Positions 13,190 through 27,038 of a stretch of 60,000 nt of DNA are shown here, one piece after another. The stretch is taken from assembly GCF_000003815.2 (NCBI RefSeq), contig NC_049983.1, forward strand, positions 11,916,283 through 11,976,282, written 5' to 3'. This DNA is from Branchiostoma floridae (lineage: Eukaryota; Chordata; Leptocardii; Amphioxiformes; Branchiostomatidae). The first letter of the stretch is position 1. Each line of letters begins with the position of its first letter. A program made the position numbers and the translations under genes. The notes under the pieces were generated by a model. The model was not told where the DNA came from. It searched no databases and saw nothing but the letters and a program-made list of their open reading frames with translations.

Positions 13190-16100
13190 TGCTTGACAAA
13201 AGCATTCTGTGTTTTTGCAAAAATGTCGCCTTTCTGGTTTTTGACAGTTCTTGTTGTAGCCATGGATTTTTTTAATGTTGTATCAATTCTAAGAATACAG
13301 AGACCTTTCCAAGACCATATGCGATTCAAACAAACAATGCCAACTGCAATTAAAGTCTCCATAAATCTTGGATACAATTTCACATGGCCGCTAAGTGTTG
13401 CTGGGACAGGAGTTCGCCCGAGGCAGTGCATGCTGAACTTTGTATTCTCAACTAGTAACCTTCTTTCATGTGAGCTAATGACATCTGGTACTACTAGTGG
13501 TAGAAGCACTTTGCTAATCGACAAAGGTCCAAGGTTTATGGGATCTAGAATTGAAAATGTCATTGACCTACACAGCTGCAATACACAAAGTAGAAGCTGC
13601 TTTAGGTTGTTTTTCTAATGGGTTTCTATTTGCTGAATTCCGAGCTGTTGTTGAACTTTGTATGGAGAATTTATTAAAGTAATAAAACCCAATAAATTAG
13701 CCCTGTTGCCAAGAGACAGCCCTAGTGGCCCCTGCTGATGATGTTGTTTTGTTAGCCAAACACACCCAGGTAGTTGGAAGCGTTTAATCTCCCTACCTTA
13801 CCTACCATCAAAGGCTGCGCAATCACGCATGACAAAGGTAACTTCCTGTTAAGAACAGCTTGTGATTCACCTTTTTGGCACATTTGTGTAATTCACAGGT
13901 GATCATCTAATCATTATCACCCCCTTTACTGTGTTGTTATTGTGGGATTGTCCCTTTGTGAAGGTGTTAAAGACTTTTGTCTAAACTCCCAGGAGGTGTC
14001 ATACTTCTAGTATCAGGTAAGTATTTCCCTTTGTCCAATTATGTAGGCAGCTTCTTTAGATGGTGTTAGTAACTTTGTTTCTTTTTAATTAACAATATTG
14101 GCTAATTGTTAACACATTTCTTATATTTCCTTTGGGTTAATTACATGCATATACACTGTAGGTTTGTATTTTAACTCCATGTAATTTGTCTAGACATGTT
14201 TTCTAAAAAAAGTCCTTTCAGTTTACAAGAGTCTAAAAACTCTTGGTGTAGTGTAATTGTTTCCAACTTGTTTTTAAGTTGAGTAAAAAAGTTCTTTATC
14301 AGTGAATTCACTTCCTAATGGCAATGATGACTTGTTCCACTTCACACTGTGCTTTCCAAGTTGTTTTTAAAGCAGACTTCTCATTTTCTTGTCTTGGCTT
14401 TTCTGTTCTAACCAAAACCAATGTCTACACCTATTCTACCTGAAACCAGGCCTCCCTGTTCACTGTATGTCATCCTCGGGGGTTAGCATAAGTCATTTGC
14501 CAACAAGCCGCATATCTGGTTTAGCGTACATCATAGACAAAACTGGCTCCTATGTCACCGAAGTCTAAACATGTAGCAGAAAAGCACTTCATGTGTTTGA
14601 TAACAAAGTTTGCCAATGTTGAACCACGGGTCATGATGACGGGGCACCTGGCATGTTCCCATGGTGACTATCAGCCCTTATCTTACCTGGAGGTACCATC
14701 TGAAGTGTCAAGGTCATAATGTGTCATTGATCAGGAGTTGTAAGGCTTCTTGTGATGCAGTATTTCCATGGTTGAACCAGGGAACTGGGTATATGTTGGA
14801 TGATCAAGAAGGAACAATGAAGAAAATACCTTGAACCAAAATAACTTCATAACAATGCTATTGGATCTAGATTTATAAATTATTTCACATTGGATGGAAG
14901 AATCGTAGCTATCAGAAGTTTCGCTCGCATAAAGTTTGTCCGTCTTTTGAGAAAAAAAGACTGCTGTACCTCTTACTCGATCATCTTTGATGTTCAGCGC
15001 GTTTGGTTCTGTTATCACGGCTGTAGTGTTGCCTATGTTTATAAAAGACAGTGGAGGCATTTGCTACTTTGTGGTCCTAAAGATCAGAAGAAAAGTGGAG
15101 AAGCCAACCATGTAATACAGACACAGTTCTATTTTTGTTTCCAATCTCATGTTTGTGAACAATGGTTCCCAGCTGCAGGTGTTTTTTTCCTGTGTCTGTC
15201 TATAATCCTTTGAGTAAGGATGCAGCAGGACTGAGGTGTAATTTGCCCAAGGGGTAAGGAAACGAAACAAAGTTGTCTTACGGATAATGCTGTTTTTGTG
15301 CGATTACCCAGAGATTTTGGGAGGATATCATTATAATGGAAAATCAGCAAATTAGGTCATGGTTCTGAGTTTTTTGAGCAGCTGTGTACGTTGCTCTACA
15401 TTAAAATGTATCTCACTATCTGGAAGGAAACTAGAAGGACAACTATGAAGAACAGTTTCAGTGCAGTTGGTACCAAACATGGCCTTTTACATTTAAAAAA
15501 ACTGTGTGGTTCATTAGAATAACCTTGCTATCTTTGCGAATTGTTATATTTTTACAGTGAGTTGCGTGGTATTACTACACGTACCTGGAGTACCATAGCT
15601 TTGGATGGCATTCCATTTCAGGCCGTGATTTTTCTGATTTCTTCATTGCTCCCAAAGGCAGCATATTTACATCATGTAATGTGATGAGGTGGATGACACT
15701 TGAGGGAGACAGCAGCTAATGATATGTCCTCCCCGGAGTGTCGTTCTGCAAATCTACCAGATGGTTATCTGGTCCTGGGATGAGTGATGCTGTTGTGATG
15801 ACCCTGGAAGAGGAGCCTTCCCATGTCCCTGCCTCCTCCAGCTGAGCTGCCCATCACCTCAGATCAGGAGATGATCCTGATGGGATTAGATGGATAATCC
15901 TGCCCATATTGGGATCATGTGGATGGCCTGTCCCAGTGGGTGAGCCACCTTGTATGGCTAAAATACTGGCTTCATATTATTCTGTATATGGAGTTGGAGA
16001 AGGTGAGGTAAACATGGCAGTTCCATTCCTGTTCATTTGGATGTAAGTTGTTTTTTACCCAGGAGATGAACACCCAGAACTCAGGGTTGTCCCCAGGGCT

Positions 16101-18975
16101 GTGCGTGCAGAATTTGGTCACTTGAAAGTGGAGTGGACAGGATGGGAATGTAGTAACCCAACTCTGACACTAAGCTCGGATGTTAATCCTGAAGGTGTTG
16201 TTTAGATCACAATTCGGACATACCGGTAGTATAATGTTGTATTTGACAAATAAAGGAATAACAGGAACTTCGGAGGAGATCTGGGTGGATGAACACTTTG
16301 GAAAGAACAAAGTAGTTTTGCCTTTGCCAGTTGAGTAGCCTTCAGGACGTCTCGGGTCACAGAGGGCTACAGAACACCTGCCTGACCCTGGTCAGGTAAA
16401 GTAGTCTCTGTCACCAAGGTCAAGTGTAGGGCGCCGTGCTGAAAGCGTCTGGACATGTCAGACCTTTTGTACAGAAGGCCGGTAAAGTAGCCGTTAGCCG
16501 TTAACCCTTACTTCTCTCTGCGTATTTGTTCAAAGAGTTGCTAGAGCGAAGTGGTGGACTGCACAAAAGGCACAAAGGCAAATGGCGCTCATTACCTCAA
16601 GGTCAACAGGGAGAAAGCTGCTTACCAGGCAATTATGTTGCTAATTTTTAGATCTTCCTGTGGACTATACATTCCACCAAAGAAACTTACTAAATAGAAT
16701 TGGTGAAACTTAGACAGATGGGAACTATTGTGAGGATATTAAGCAGGCATCAAAAATATGACCACAAAAGCTGAGATTTAAGGTGACATGTTAAAATGCA
16801 CACAAAGGTAGGAAGAATAGCGTACAACAAGGGCATTACAGGCCATAGCATTGAAATGTAAAATGCATTGATACTGCTCGTGCTCTCTGTACGGAAGCAC
16901 AAATGTTGTCACAAGGCACCAGTTAAGACCAGACAAAGGGCTAGGGGGTCATGCATCATGTTTTGTGCTGGACCCACATGTCGATACAGGCCGCTTTTGA
17001 GCGCGAGCTGGACAACTGCACATGCTTTCAGCCCCTGGCGCTCCTTTGTTTGGGTTCCATTGAGCCCTTGACTTGCTCTTGTGGGAAATGATCTGCTCCA
17101 GTGGCGAGCATATTTCTACTTACTGAGCCCACTGAGTAGCAACATCCGAGCAGCCGCAGCAGTGTTCAAAGTCACCTCCCTTCCTGCAAACCTAGCCTGG
17201 TCTCGCTGTGTTTTGTCTTGCTTAATTAGATCTAACCATTTTTAGCCGTAATAATGGCAGACATTTTGTTGAATGCTGTACCCTGTAGACTTTGCTGTTT
17301 AGGCTTGTCAGCTTTTTACATTCCAATGACATTCACTCTGCAAAAAGATGGAGCCATAGTTAAGCACCAAGCATGGAGGCCTTGTCTGTTGTTGGGCTGA
17401 AGGGCTCTTAAATGTCTACTGAGGGAGGCAGGAGTGAAAGGTCCTCATAACATTCCTGCCAATACAAGGCAGTCCAGACCCTCTCTGTACAAAGGTTTGG
17501 GACATGGAGCCTCACAGGTGCACAAACAAACATGCTTCACACAACTAAGGAAGTGTGCAGAGTGTGTAGATAGACATCTCGTCTGGTCATCTGAAGATGT
17601 TGGAGTTTTCTGATTCCATTGGGCAGTGAAGGTGAAGTATTGTTACCCCCAAGCGGGTCAGAAACCCTTTGGCTAAACACTTGGTTTCACTGAAGGTAAG
17701 AGAGAAGTGAGGAAATACAAGACCTTTACTCTGTAGTTGAACTTCAAGTGAGTCAAATGGACCATATAAATTGAAACATTTTAGAAGTCTTCTGTCTTGT
17801 CTGAATAGATCTAAGTACTTACCTACAATTTCAACTGCAATATTGGCTTTTACAGAAGGCTGGTTTAGGAAATCCTGTGCTCTGGACTTATCCAGCCATG
17901 GCCTGATTGCATTATGGATATCAAGATCAATCAGGATATGTTTCTTGTTGAGGCATAATCTCTGGTAGTGTATCATGGTATAAATCCATGTCTTAAGCTG
18001 TTGCCTTGATACCTAACAGAGGAAATAGAAAACAGCCCAATTTCCCCATGCTAAGCCTGAACTTGGCCTCGGTCCAAGTCTGTGCATACAAGTTCATCCA
18101 GCTGTTTTTGTAGAGGCTGCACAGTTCAAATACAGTGAGCCGTCAGTAATCAAGTTTTTCCTGACTACCATTGTATCGCGGCAACAGGCCAACCCATTCA
18201 CTCACCCAGACTCGCTCAGTCCCATAGCTTGGAGGTCCAAAATTTTACCCCAGTTGTAGGCTTGCTCCGATTCCGAACTTGTGCAACATTACCAAAACAG
18301 GACAGGCAAGGCAGACAGGTCAACTTGCCCCCGGTTATGCCCAGCAACCTTGTTGGCCCACTAGAGCTGACCTCATCCTTACATCTGGTTATTTTCTGCA
18401 TCATGATTTCTACATTGTATGTTGATGCTGTATGCATCCAGCCATGGTGTTTTCTTTCATGTCTCATTGCATTTCACTTTGGAACAGTTTTTCGAAAGGT
18501 TGTAGTCGTATTTGCATACATTGTGCTTGTCAACGAATAATTGAAGTAGGTTACCCCCCACCCCCAAACAAAGTTTCAAGTTGCAAACGTTTTAGTGATT
18601 TTAATTTCTAATTCTGGTAATTTTCTCCTGCCCATTCTTTGCACTTTGGTTGTTCAACAGAATCTTAATTACGGGTTCCAGTGTCAGGACACTGGCAGAT
18701 TTGTGTTTAGTTGATATATGAACTATTTTCTTTTGTGATGGTGGGCAGGTCCAGACATAATCAATTTTTTGCAGCCTGTATGTGATGGATGATTGAAAAG
18801 TTTGGGAACCAGTTTCTCTTCCTTAGACCACAGTATTTGTTTGTGCCCTGTTAGTGGCTCAGTGTTACATTGTCCCCAGTTGGCCGAAAAAATTCTGCTG
18901 AATCCAGAAGTCCATTTTAAAGTTGTTGACAGCCCGACAAGAAATCATGTTACAAAGAAAACAGAGAAGCCGAGT
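13190..18975. other. No recognisable gene
   Basis: No supported exon. At 13153-13618 both strands are open for over 140 codons in overlapping frames, but neither translation resembles a family I know and the region abuts the repeat palindrome at 13137-13189, so it may be repeat-derived. The rest is AT-rich, non-repetitive sequence in which I see nothing further. Confidence 0.45.
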
Positions 18976-19075
18976 NNNNNNNNNNNNNNNNNNNNNNNNN
19001 NNNNNNNNNNNNNNNNNNNNNNNNNNNNNNNNNNNNNNNNNNNNNNNNNNNNNNNNNNNNNNNNNNNNNNNNNNN
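18976..19075. other. Assembly gap of 100 N
   Basis: Exactly 100 unknown bases, the usual placeholder for a scaffold gap of unknown size. The order of sequence on each side depends on scaffolding. Nothing recognisable is interrupted, although missing sequence here could hide an upstream Prickle exon. Confidence 0.99.
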
Positions 19076-19992
19076 ATCCTTATTGCTATGTGAAAGGGGA
19101 TAGATTATGTGTTGAGGTCTTGTCAGTTTAGATGATGAATTGTATGATACAAGACAGCCAAATTCCACATAGAATATCTAAGCTCCTTGACATTGGAGTT
19201 GTTTTTATGTTAAATATGAAATACAAACGGTCCATATAATATATGTGAATGGATATTACTAGGTTACATTAGCATGGGCAGACATGTCCCAGCCTATCTC
19301 ATGGGAGAAAGCATTGACCACTTCAACATGGTTAGGGACACTGACCAGGTCACAGGAGCAAAACCAAAGGGCAGAGGTCATCGCCCTGGTGACCTTTGCA
19401 GGTGGACACAGCCCACAAATTGCCCCTTCCATTTTACGCCTGCCTATGATGTATGTATTTATACAGTGGAAGGCCAAAGGTGGCCAGGCCAACTGCTAAG
19501 TACAGTTAGCCCCATACTGTTATTTCCATTATCAGTTGTACCTGCATCTGCATACTTTGGGAAATACATCAAAGCGGATATTGTATATGTAACTGTTTAG
19601 CTCCAGGTATTATACTGTATAAGTTTAGGCTACTTAGTTAGTGTCAAAACCACTATCTAAGGGGGATAAACCAAGTTTGTTTCAAGACAAGGAACAGGTT
19701 CTTGCTGTAGAGAATGGAAGCTGGCAGTATTGTCCAAGTGTAGGTGTACTCTTCCATCACTACAGGGTTCTAACAAGGGTCAGAGAAGAAAAAGAATCAG
19801 CCAGACTGTGGAGGAAACCTCCAGCAGGGACAGGTCTCAATGACTTTTCCAGAAACACCTGCTCTTTTTTGTGCAGTGAGGTGCATGCCTGATATCACCA
19901 AACAAATACTATAGTACTTGGCTGTAACTATCTCATACAGTTTTCCTATGTTTTCCTTAAGTTAGAACTACACTTATGATTGTATCTAAGAT
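19076..19992. other. No recognisable gene
   Basis: Short stretch between the assembly gap and the transposon at 19996. Open frames on both strands around 19259-19600 overlap each other and match no family that I know. Confidence 0.45.
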
Positions 19993-19995
19993 TTA

Positions 19996-21183
19996 GACCC
20001 CGTTCACATGGGAAAAAAGCAAGTGAGTTAAACGAGGAATCCGATTAAAATGACCAATCCAAACCCATGTGAACAGAACTAATCCGATTGGATTGCCCAT
20101 TTTGGATTGGATTGACTTGGATTGCAATCCACCTCGCGAGGTGGATTCAGCGCGCGCAATCCGATTGCCGCGCAATCCGATTGACCACAATCGGCCATGT
20201 GAACACATTTGGATTGGATTCGGGCTTGTTTCGTGGTTTTGACGTCATACATACGGGTACAGTGGACATATGACATACAACCATACCTACAACATGGCAA
20301 AAAAAGGATGATACACGGATTAGTAAAGAAGTTTATGGGAAAGTTTGCTTGCAAAATCATCTTACCGCTATGGTTAACAACCGGACGCCGCAAGGTTCGT
20401 CGGAACATGTGCACCGGTTCTTTCCAAAAATCGGCAGTGTGGCAGAAGACCAACTGGTTAATTTTGGCAATATTGCCCATGAAAATAACATGTATGGTTT
20501 TGTTTCTCTCCTGTTGTTGGAGTCAATGTCCCAAAACCACTAAAAAAGCAAATATTCTACGAGAAAAACAGTCGGAAGCGTGTCTAAATAGAAATTTCGA
20601 GCTTGGGTCACTTCACTGCATGCAAGCATGGGCGAGCAGTTTTTTTAAACGAAGCACAGACTTTTATTTCAGATAAATACGTGATGAAATCAAATTTTTT
20701 GGTAGAAGTTTGCCTTATTCATGCAACTTCTGCAACAGATAGATTTTATATAGTTAAATGTAGAGTATAATCACACCGCGCGTATCATTTCCACCCCCAG
20801 TCTAATAGACTATCCCAATGACCCCGTATGACCTAGAAGCCGCCACTTTCGTCAGTGTGTGTTGCGGACCATCGACGCGTCAAAATCTGACCAAAGCCGG
20901 CCGATTTCTCGATTTATAATCAATATCGATGTCGCTACATCCTTCAAAATTATGAGGTAGTCTGGCAACATTTTGGAAAAACTACGCGTGCCCGCGGTGG
21001 TCGTTGGAAACACGACGCGTGCCGTGGTAAAGAGTTTAATCCGATTGTGTGGTCGCGGTCGCAAGTTTGAGTTTAATCCGATTGTATAAAACTCATGTGA
21101 ACACATTTTTTTTAATCCGATAGAAAATTTCAATCGGATTCCTTGTTTAACTCACTTGCAATTTTTTTCATGTGAACAGGGTC
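19996..21183. mobile_element. PIF/Harbinger-like non-autonomous DNA transposon (TTA target duplication)
   Basis: An 1188-bp element is flanked by the direct trinucleotide TTA (19993-19995 and 21184-21186). Its ends are inverted repeats of about 50 bp: the left end begins GACCCCGTTCACATG and the right end is the reverse complement of GACCCTGTTCACATG. Both then continue with a run of A and the shared block GCAAGTGAGTTAAAC. Many copies of AATCCGATT or its complement crowd both subterminal regions (20040-20225 and 21035-21145). A three-base TWA-type target duplication is typical of the PIF/Harbinger superfamily, so that assignment is inferred from structure. A 155-codon open frame inside (20209-20676) does not look like a Harbinger transposase or its Myb-like partner, so I regard the element as non-autonomous. 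Confidence 0.75.
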
Positions 21184-21186
21184 TTA

Positions 21187-24100
21187 GAATAAGCAAGAAT
21201 AATGACATAAGGTTATAGGTACAGACTAAGGAGATATAAAGGTAGCAGGTAGGCAGTTGTGGTGTGCAGAGCAGAAGTTGACTGGTTAATGAGGAGAATG
21301 GTGTGTGTTGAGGGGATGGGCAATGTGATGGGCATGTAATGTCTGTAATGGGATTGTCCACGGTAGATCTAAGGACCCAGACACCCACAGAGCAGCACCT
21401 GATGTCACTGCACTAAGCAGAATCTCCTGAGGATCACAATGCACATTTTTCTTAACAAATTAGGTATCTCTTTGCACAAAGGACCATCTAATCTACTCCA
21501 GGAAGATGGACACACATTCTACTAACTACAGTGTTTATATTTCAAGTCAACAGTGTTAATTTTGACCATAGTAGACAGAAATCTGGTCATGCCACATCCT
21601 GGACTCAGCTGACATCAGCTCTCTTGAGGATATGCAGACAATATCCCGACCTGCCAGCACAAGTGAATGTAATAATGGAGGGATTAAGGATGAATGGCAA
21701 GCAATTTTTCTCAGTTTTTCTAGCAGCTGGTTCCTGGAACCATATCAAGGCAGGTGTAGTCAGGGCAGACAGGGCTCTCAAGGAGGAGAAATGTGAGTGG
21801 GATGGTTATTCTGTATACAATGTACGTATGTGAAAAACCATTTGCACTCTAGAGTGGATGTGTACAGTTATCTACATTGATAGGCCTCCATGTTTGCCTT
21901 GTAGATGTATGTCTAGGTTTTCATATGCAACGTTGGTTTGCTGTTTGTAAAGTAATAATGATATCCTAGATAGCAAACTGATCATGTTGATAAGTTTTCT
22001 GCTATCTTTTTTAGTTTACTGGTACATGGCAGCTGATACCAGAACGTCTATCTACAAGGCTTCCCAACATGTTGAAAAACAAGATAACTCAAGAGCTCTT
22101 ATCATCTAAGTCTCCATGTATGATTTATAGAGCGGTTGACATTGAAAATCTTAATAGTCCTTGACAAGAAAATCTTTTTACGTACAAGATAGCTGTAAAA
22201 AGAGGCTTTTTTATGCTCTAGTACAGGTTTTTATGCTCTAGTTCATTTTTGATGGATACAAAAAACACCATCAGGGTTTGAACATGCCAAAGATATGAAT
22301 AATTCTTTTCAATGGTTACTGGTTATTGTCTGAATTTCCGGCATGGGCTGTTCCCACCCTCCCATGTTGGACAGTACATTTCCCCGCACGTGGACCACAA
22401 AACAAGAGGCCGCTGAAGATGAAAGCATGGCCATTTTTGTTACGATTTCAATGGGAGCAAAACATTCCTTTTCATATTCAGTCAGGATGATAGATTTTAC
22501 GGCTACATTGTCCCAGCCTCTTTCCCAAGCACTCCAGAATTCTCACATGTGCAGTTTGAGGAAGGTGTGAAAATTCTCATCTGCAGAGTCCATTATCGCT
22601 TGATGAGGTTCACACCTCCCCACATGGAAATGTATTGTCTACCATTACTAACCACTTGACAAAACATTAACACAAGAGTGCTGTATTATTTTTGAATCCG
22701 TAATCGTTGCTTCCTTCCTTTTACAACTATATGGCAGAAAACGATGTCACAGGTTTCAATTGAGGTTGCATATGGGTCACAGTGGGAGGAGTTCAGAAAA
22801 TGGCCTATTGTTGGCTAAGATTGCATGGTGGGAGGGGCTCCAGCCATGTTTATAAATGAGACAGTTCAGTGGACAAACAGTACTAGACAGAAAGGTTGGA
22901 GTGGTCAAGCACGTATTCTGCGGCTGGAGCTGCATTGGAAAATGTGTGAGAGAACTTTTAGAGGGTAAGAACATTTTGTTTGTGTTGTATGTAAACTGAC
23001 TTCATCCATAATTTGTTTCAGCTTGGGGACTCTAAAGCCATCATTAAGCTTGACTCACACAATGTAATTACTGCGTACAACTTTTGCCTTGGTAAAGGAA
23101 TGTTGCTTCATCATCCAAATGGCATAGGACATTCTTTTTGGGCTAACCCTTTGACAATCCTTGAAAAGTAGACCAGAAGGCTTTCTGTACATGTGTAATT
23201 GTATTAGATATATTTCTAAGGTACTATTTGACTCAGTTACTTCAGGGTCACAGGTCACAGATGTGACTTTCAAACCCAAACCTGATTATCCCAGTCTGCC
23301 TGTCTCAGCTGAACAGTTGTCTGACTGGAAGGATATGGTCTGTAACTGTTGATAGTAGAAGTATGTCTAGATAGAGCCCATTAGCAAGACTTTATTGGTA
23401 AGAAATAGGCCAGATTACCCTGGAGTCTGTTGTGGAAAATTGCTTCGCTGTTGGCCTTCCATCCAAGTTTGTGGGGTTTACGTGCAGACATGTCCAGTTA
23501 ACTTTGGAATGGTTGGCCAGATCCCAAAGGTGACATTCTGAGGATTTCCGAAGGAGACAGTTGAGTTGTCATGGAAACCTACAAACTTGGATGTTTGGGA
23601 TGTAGACTGGTCATAGTACATATTTGAAGGAATTATTTTTGTAGTAAGACGATATCATTCAGTGAAATCTGATTTGTTATGGAGTGTGCAATGCAGGACT
23701 TTGCAACAGTTCTTCTGGTCCATTCTTTTCATGTCATCATATATATTGTATTGATGTCAAGATGTATGCTTGATGGGTGTGCAAGTGGACTCTTGTAGTT
23801 ATAGAAATTCATTAGGCATTGAGGCTTTTCGAGTTCTTCACACACGAGTACCATCTCATATAACCAGTGTGGACCATGTATCACTGAAAAGAAATATTGA
23901 TTGATTCACAGATTCAGACTCTTCACATCATCTCATTGTCCTTTTCAGCTTTTCCAGTGGTTTTTGTTGCCGATGTGTGGTTGTGGAGAGCTTTTTGACT
24001 AGTGCAGGTATTAGCTAGCAGGTATATGGGTATTATTATTTTTTGCTGGAAATTACCAGGATAGGTTTGACTTCACTGTTTAACTTGTATTGAAGTCTTG

Positions 24101-26857
24101 CGCCCTTGATTTGCATCCTGCATCGGTGCATTCCTGCAGCCGAAGGAGGTTGTAAATGATTCCACTTGAAGTTGGTTTCCAAACTTAGCACAGACCGCAA
24201 GTGCAGCTCTTGAGCCTTGAGATGAAATTGACCGTGTGACATGACCAAAGATGCCAGCCTACCAGAGTGGAGTAGGCTAGGGCAGAAAGATGAATTATGC
24301 TGCACTTGTGGGTTCGCATACCGTGCCGTCTACTGTCTGGCTTTCCTCTAATAAACTTTAAAATTCCATCACTTATGAAAGTTATCTACATCTACGATTC
24401 CATATTTTGATTTTGAACCATTATGACATCAGTAGAGTGCTGCTCTTTCTTGCAAACCTACTATTGATAATGGCTGAGTGTTTGAATATTTCATGCTTGT
24501 CTCATGCATATCTCCTGGGGAGCTTCAAGGTTTGAAGTTGAAGCTGGCAGAGCTGCAGGGGTGAAATTAGATAGAACATTGATTGCCCTGAAGTAGACAC
24601 CGTCAATAAATAGCCTGACTCAGAATGGTCTGAGGTTGAAGTGCTGTGGTTTCTCCTGTGATGAATGCTTGCAGGGGACATGGTCTTGTGGCTGAACCTG
24701 AGTGTTGGGTACTCATCCATTATGGTCATCATTCTTCAGGTTCTGACATTTTGTTGCCTTAAACTTAAGTGTAACATATATTCTATCCCATCACTGCAGA
24801 CAGCATTAGGGCCTTCTGTTGCAGAAGGGACTTTCCTGTTGGCTTGTTTGTAAAATTAGAGGAAACACTTGTCAATGAGATGTTCGGCTCAGAACTCAAG
24901 TCTGTTTTTCATCTGTAAACAAAGATGATACCAGAAGTCCGTATTTATTTAAACATGTGAGGTAGCCTTGATCATTGGTGATAAATATTAAGTAGGTATG
25001 TGGTCAGAGGGATGTTGAGGGGATGGAAGATGTCTCTGGCAAACTTGTGCAGATCTTAACTGAGAGACTGACAGCGTTCAGGACTGAAAGTGGATGACAC
25101 ACATTTGCGTTGCAGGCGCACCTGCGACTTGTCAATATGACAGAAACGCTTTCCTACGGTAAACAGTCCCAGTGACTGCGTCAGGCCCTGGTGCCATCCA
25201 CCAGCTCAGCAACAGGAGACTGGACGGGGATTTCCTCTCAGTGCACTTTGTGGTCAGAATTTACTTGAGGCATGCCTTCCTTTCCTGCAGCATTCCAACT
25301 AGGGATGTCTCTGTCAGTCTGTGTTGTGTTCGGCTGTCTACTTATACCAACAACAAAGTATTGTTACCAGAAATGACTTATGATACGATTCTTTTTACTG
25401 TTCTACTTTGCAGTTTTGCTTGCTAAATGTTAGTATAAACCCATGGCATCCATATCAAGAACCTACACAGTCAAATCCCAAGCTGATATATTCTTAGCAC
25501 AATCAACATTCTATGCGATCTCTCAGATTTACCTGCATAGGGACACAGTATGCATTGGGATGGTTGCTATGCAGGGGAAAACTGAACCCTTACCAACAGG
25601 CTCACAAGTATTGTTGCAAGTCTTGACCTCTAATCAGCTGCCTTATTTTGCCCAAAATAATGTGGCAATTAGTTCGACTCTTCAGTCAAAGCCTCAACAA
25701 GGACTTTGCAAGCAAAGGTGTCATGTTCCTACACGTCAATACAGAGTCAATCACCTCAGACTGCTTAGTGATAACACTGACAGCGGCAAAGAATGTTGTC
25801 TGCTTCTTTCCACATGCAAAGATAAGTTCTCACAGAAATCCTTTTGTACGTATGTAGTGTTTCATTGGTGATGGGCTTTCTCAGAAGACCTTTTCCTTCA
25901 CTGGAGGTCTTCAGAAGACTGTTTTGGCCACATTCTCCTTGTGGATTAGACATGCACATGATGTGTACACAGTTCCAGCCAGGGGTGTTCAATGATGATT
26001 TCTGTCACCACTGCCAAGTTTCATACATCTTGTGACAGGATTACTTACTGGCCTGAACAAAATGCTACATGCTCCAGTGACAAATTTTAGATGCAGGGCT
26101 TTTTGCCCCTTGTTTAGAGCGGTTGCAGTGAAAAGGGTTTGAAACAGCGCGGAAAGATCGTTATCGTTATTGTTGCCCAGCAGTGAGAAGGGTTCGGTGG
26201 CTAGTGCCAGAGGTGATTGTTTTGCCTGGAAGGCTTGCAACTGCCGACACACTTCCCTACTTCAGCCTGCATGTGTTTCTAAGTGGACAATATATGGTAA
26301 AAGAGAAGGGGCCAGGGTATTTATGAATGCATTTTTTGTCTATGTGGCACTTGTATTTCTGTATATGAGATATGATATCAGAGAGACTGGGGTAAATGTA
26401 AGAGTACATTGTTCTGCATCTTGTGAAACATTGGGGAAGTATGCATGTCCAGGGAGTGTATCATTTTTTGAGTGATTTTGTTCAAATTCATTTTGCTTGA
26501 TGTTGCATTGTTACACAACCTTCCTTTGTAGTGTCAAATTCAAAAGCATATGTCTAGCGGTGTGGTAGGTAAGGTTTGCTCTTGGTATTTCTTTTATTTG
26601 TTTGGGATGTGGAAACAGAAAAACATAGAAACAAATGACATTGTGAGGTTGTGAATTATGTTATCGGAGAGGAATGTTAAAAGTCCTGTTTGCCGAGGAT
26701 CATGCCCATTATTTGTTACAGGTAGGTCAGAGGTGTTATAAATACATGTGTGTCTTGTGTGGCAGCAAAATAAATAGCTGTGGCTGAAATAGGGCCAGTA
26801 TTGCAAACAAACAGACCAGTGTTTAAAAATGCTACGTTTTTTCCTATCTTTGTGCAG
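21187..26857. other. No recognisable gene; immediate 5' flank or intron of Prickle
   Basis: No exon could be defended. An open frame at 25443-25871 (142 codons) has ordinary composition and no recognisable motif. The stretch ends at the splice acceptor of the first recognised Prickle exon, so part of it must be intron. The upstream exon that should supply the first two bases of the split Arg codon was not found. Confidence 0.45.
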
Positions 26858-27038
26858 GAAAATCTGCCGGCACTGTAAGTGTTCCCAAGAAGACCACAAC
26901 ATGGCGTCCGGTACGGAGACGGAACGCAACGTGAGTAAGATGGTGCAGGGCTTCCAGCGGAACTCCACGTCGGACGATGATTCCGGCTGTGCGCTGGAGG
27001 AATACACCTGGGTACCACCTGGGCTCAAGCCAGAACAG
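26858..27038 (+). CDS. prickle: Prickle exon: Cys motif, internal start, N-terminal PET segment
   Basis: Acceptor ttgtgcag precedes G26858, which completes an Arg codon begun in an unseen upstream exon. The exon reads [15 protein letters not shown] before Met at 26901, then [19 protein letters not shown] and the conserved [14 protein letters not shown] block. It ends at CAG27038 with donor GTGAGA, phase 0. The upstream Cys motif resembles the segment preceding PET in Testin and in long Prickle isoforms of the spiny-legs type. Translation may therefore begin either upstream or at 26901. Confidence 0.9.

Noticed and set aside
13153-13618. Overlapping long open frames on both strands (142 and 146 codons)
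   Set aside because: Neither translation resembles a known family, there is no exon-like context, and two-strand openness is common in biased or repeat-derived sequence.
14690-14696. TGGAG|GTACC as donor of the missing upstream Prickle exon
   Set aside because: The phase fits the split Arg codon but the preceding residues lack the expected Cys/Gly/His pattern.
20209-20676. 155-codon plus-strand open frame
   Set aside because: It lies wholly inside the TTA-flanked transposon and does not look like a transposase.
25443-25871. 142-codon plus-strand open frame
   Set aside because: No recognisable domain, no splice partners and no composition shift relative to the flanks.
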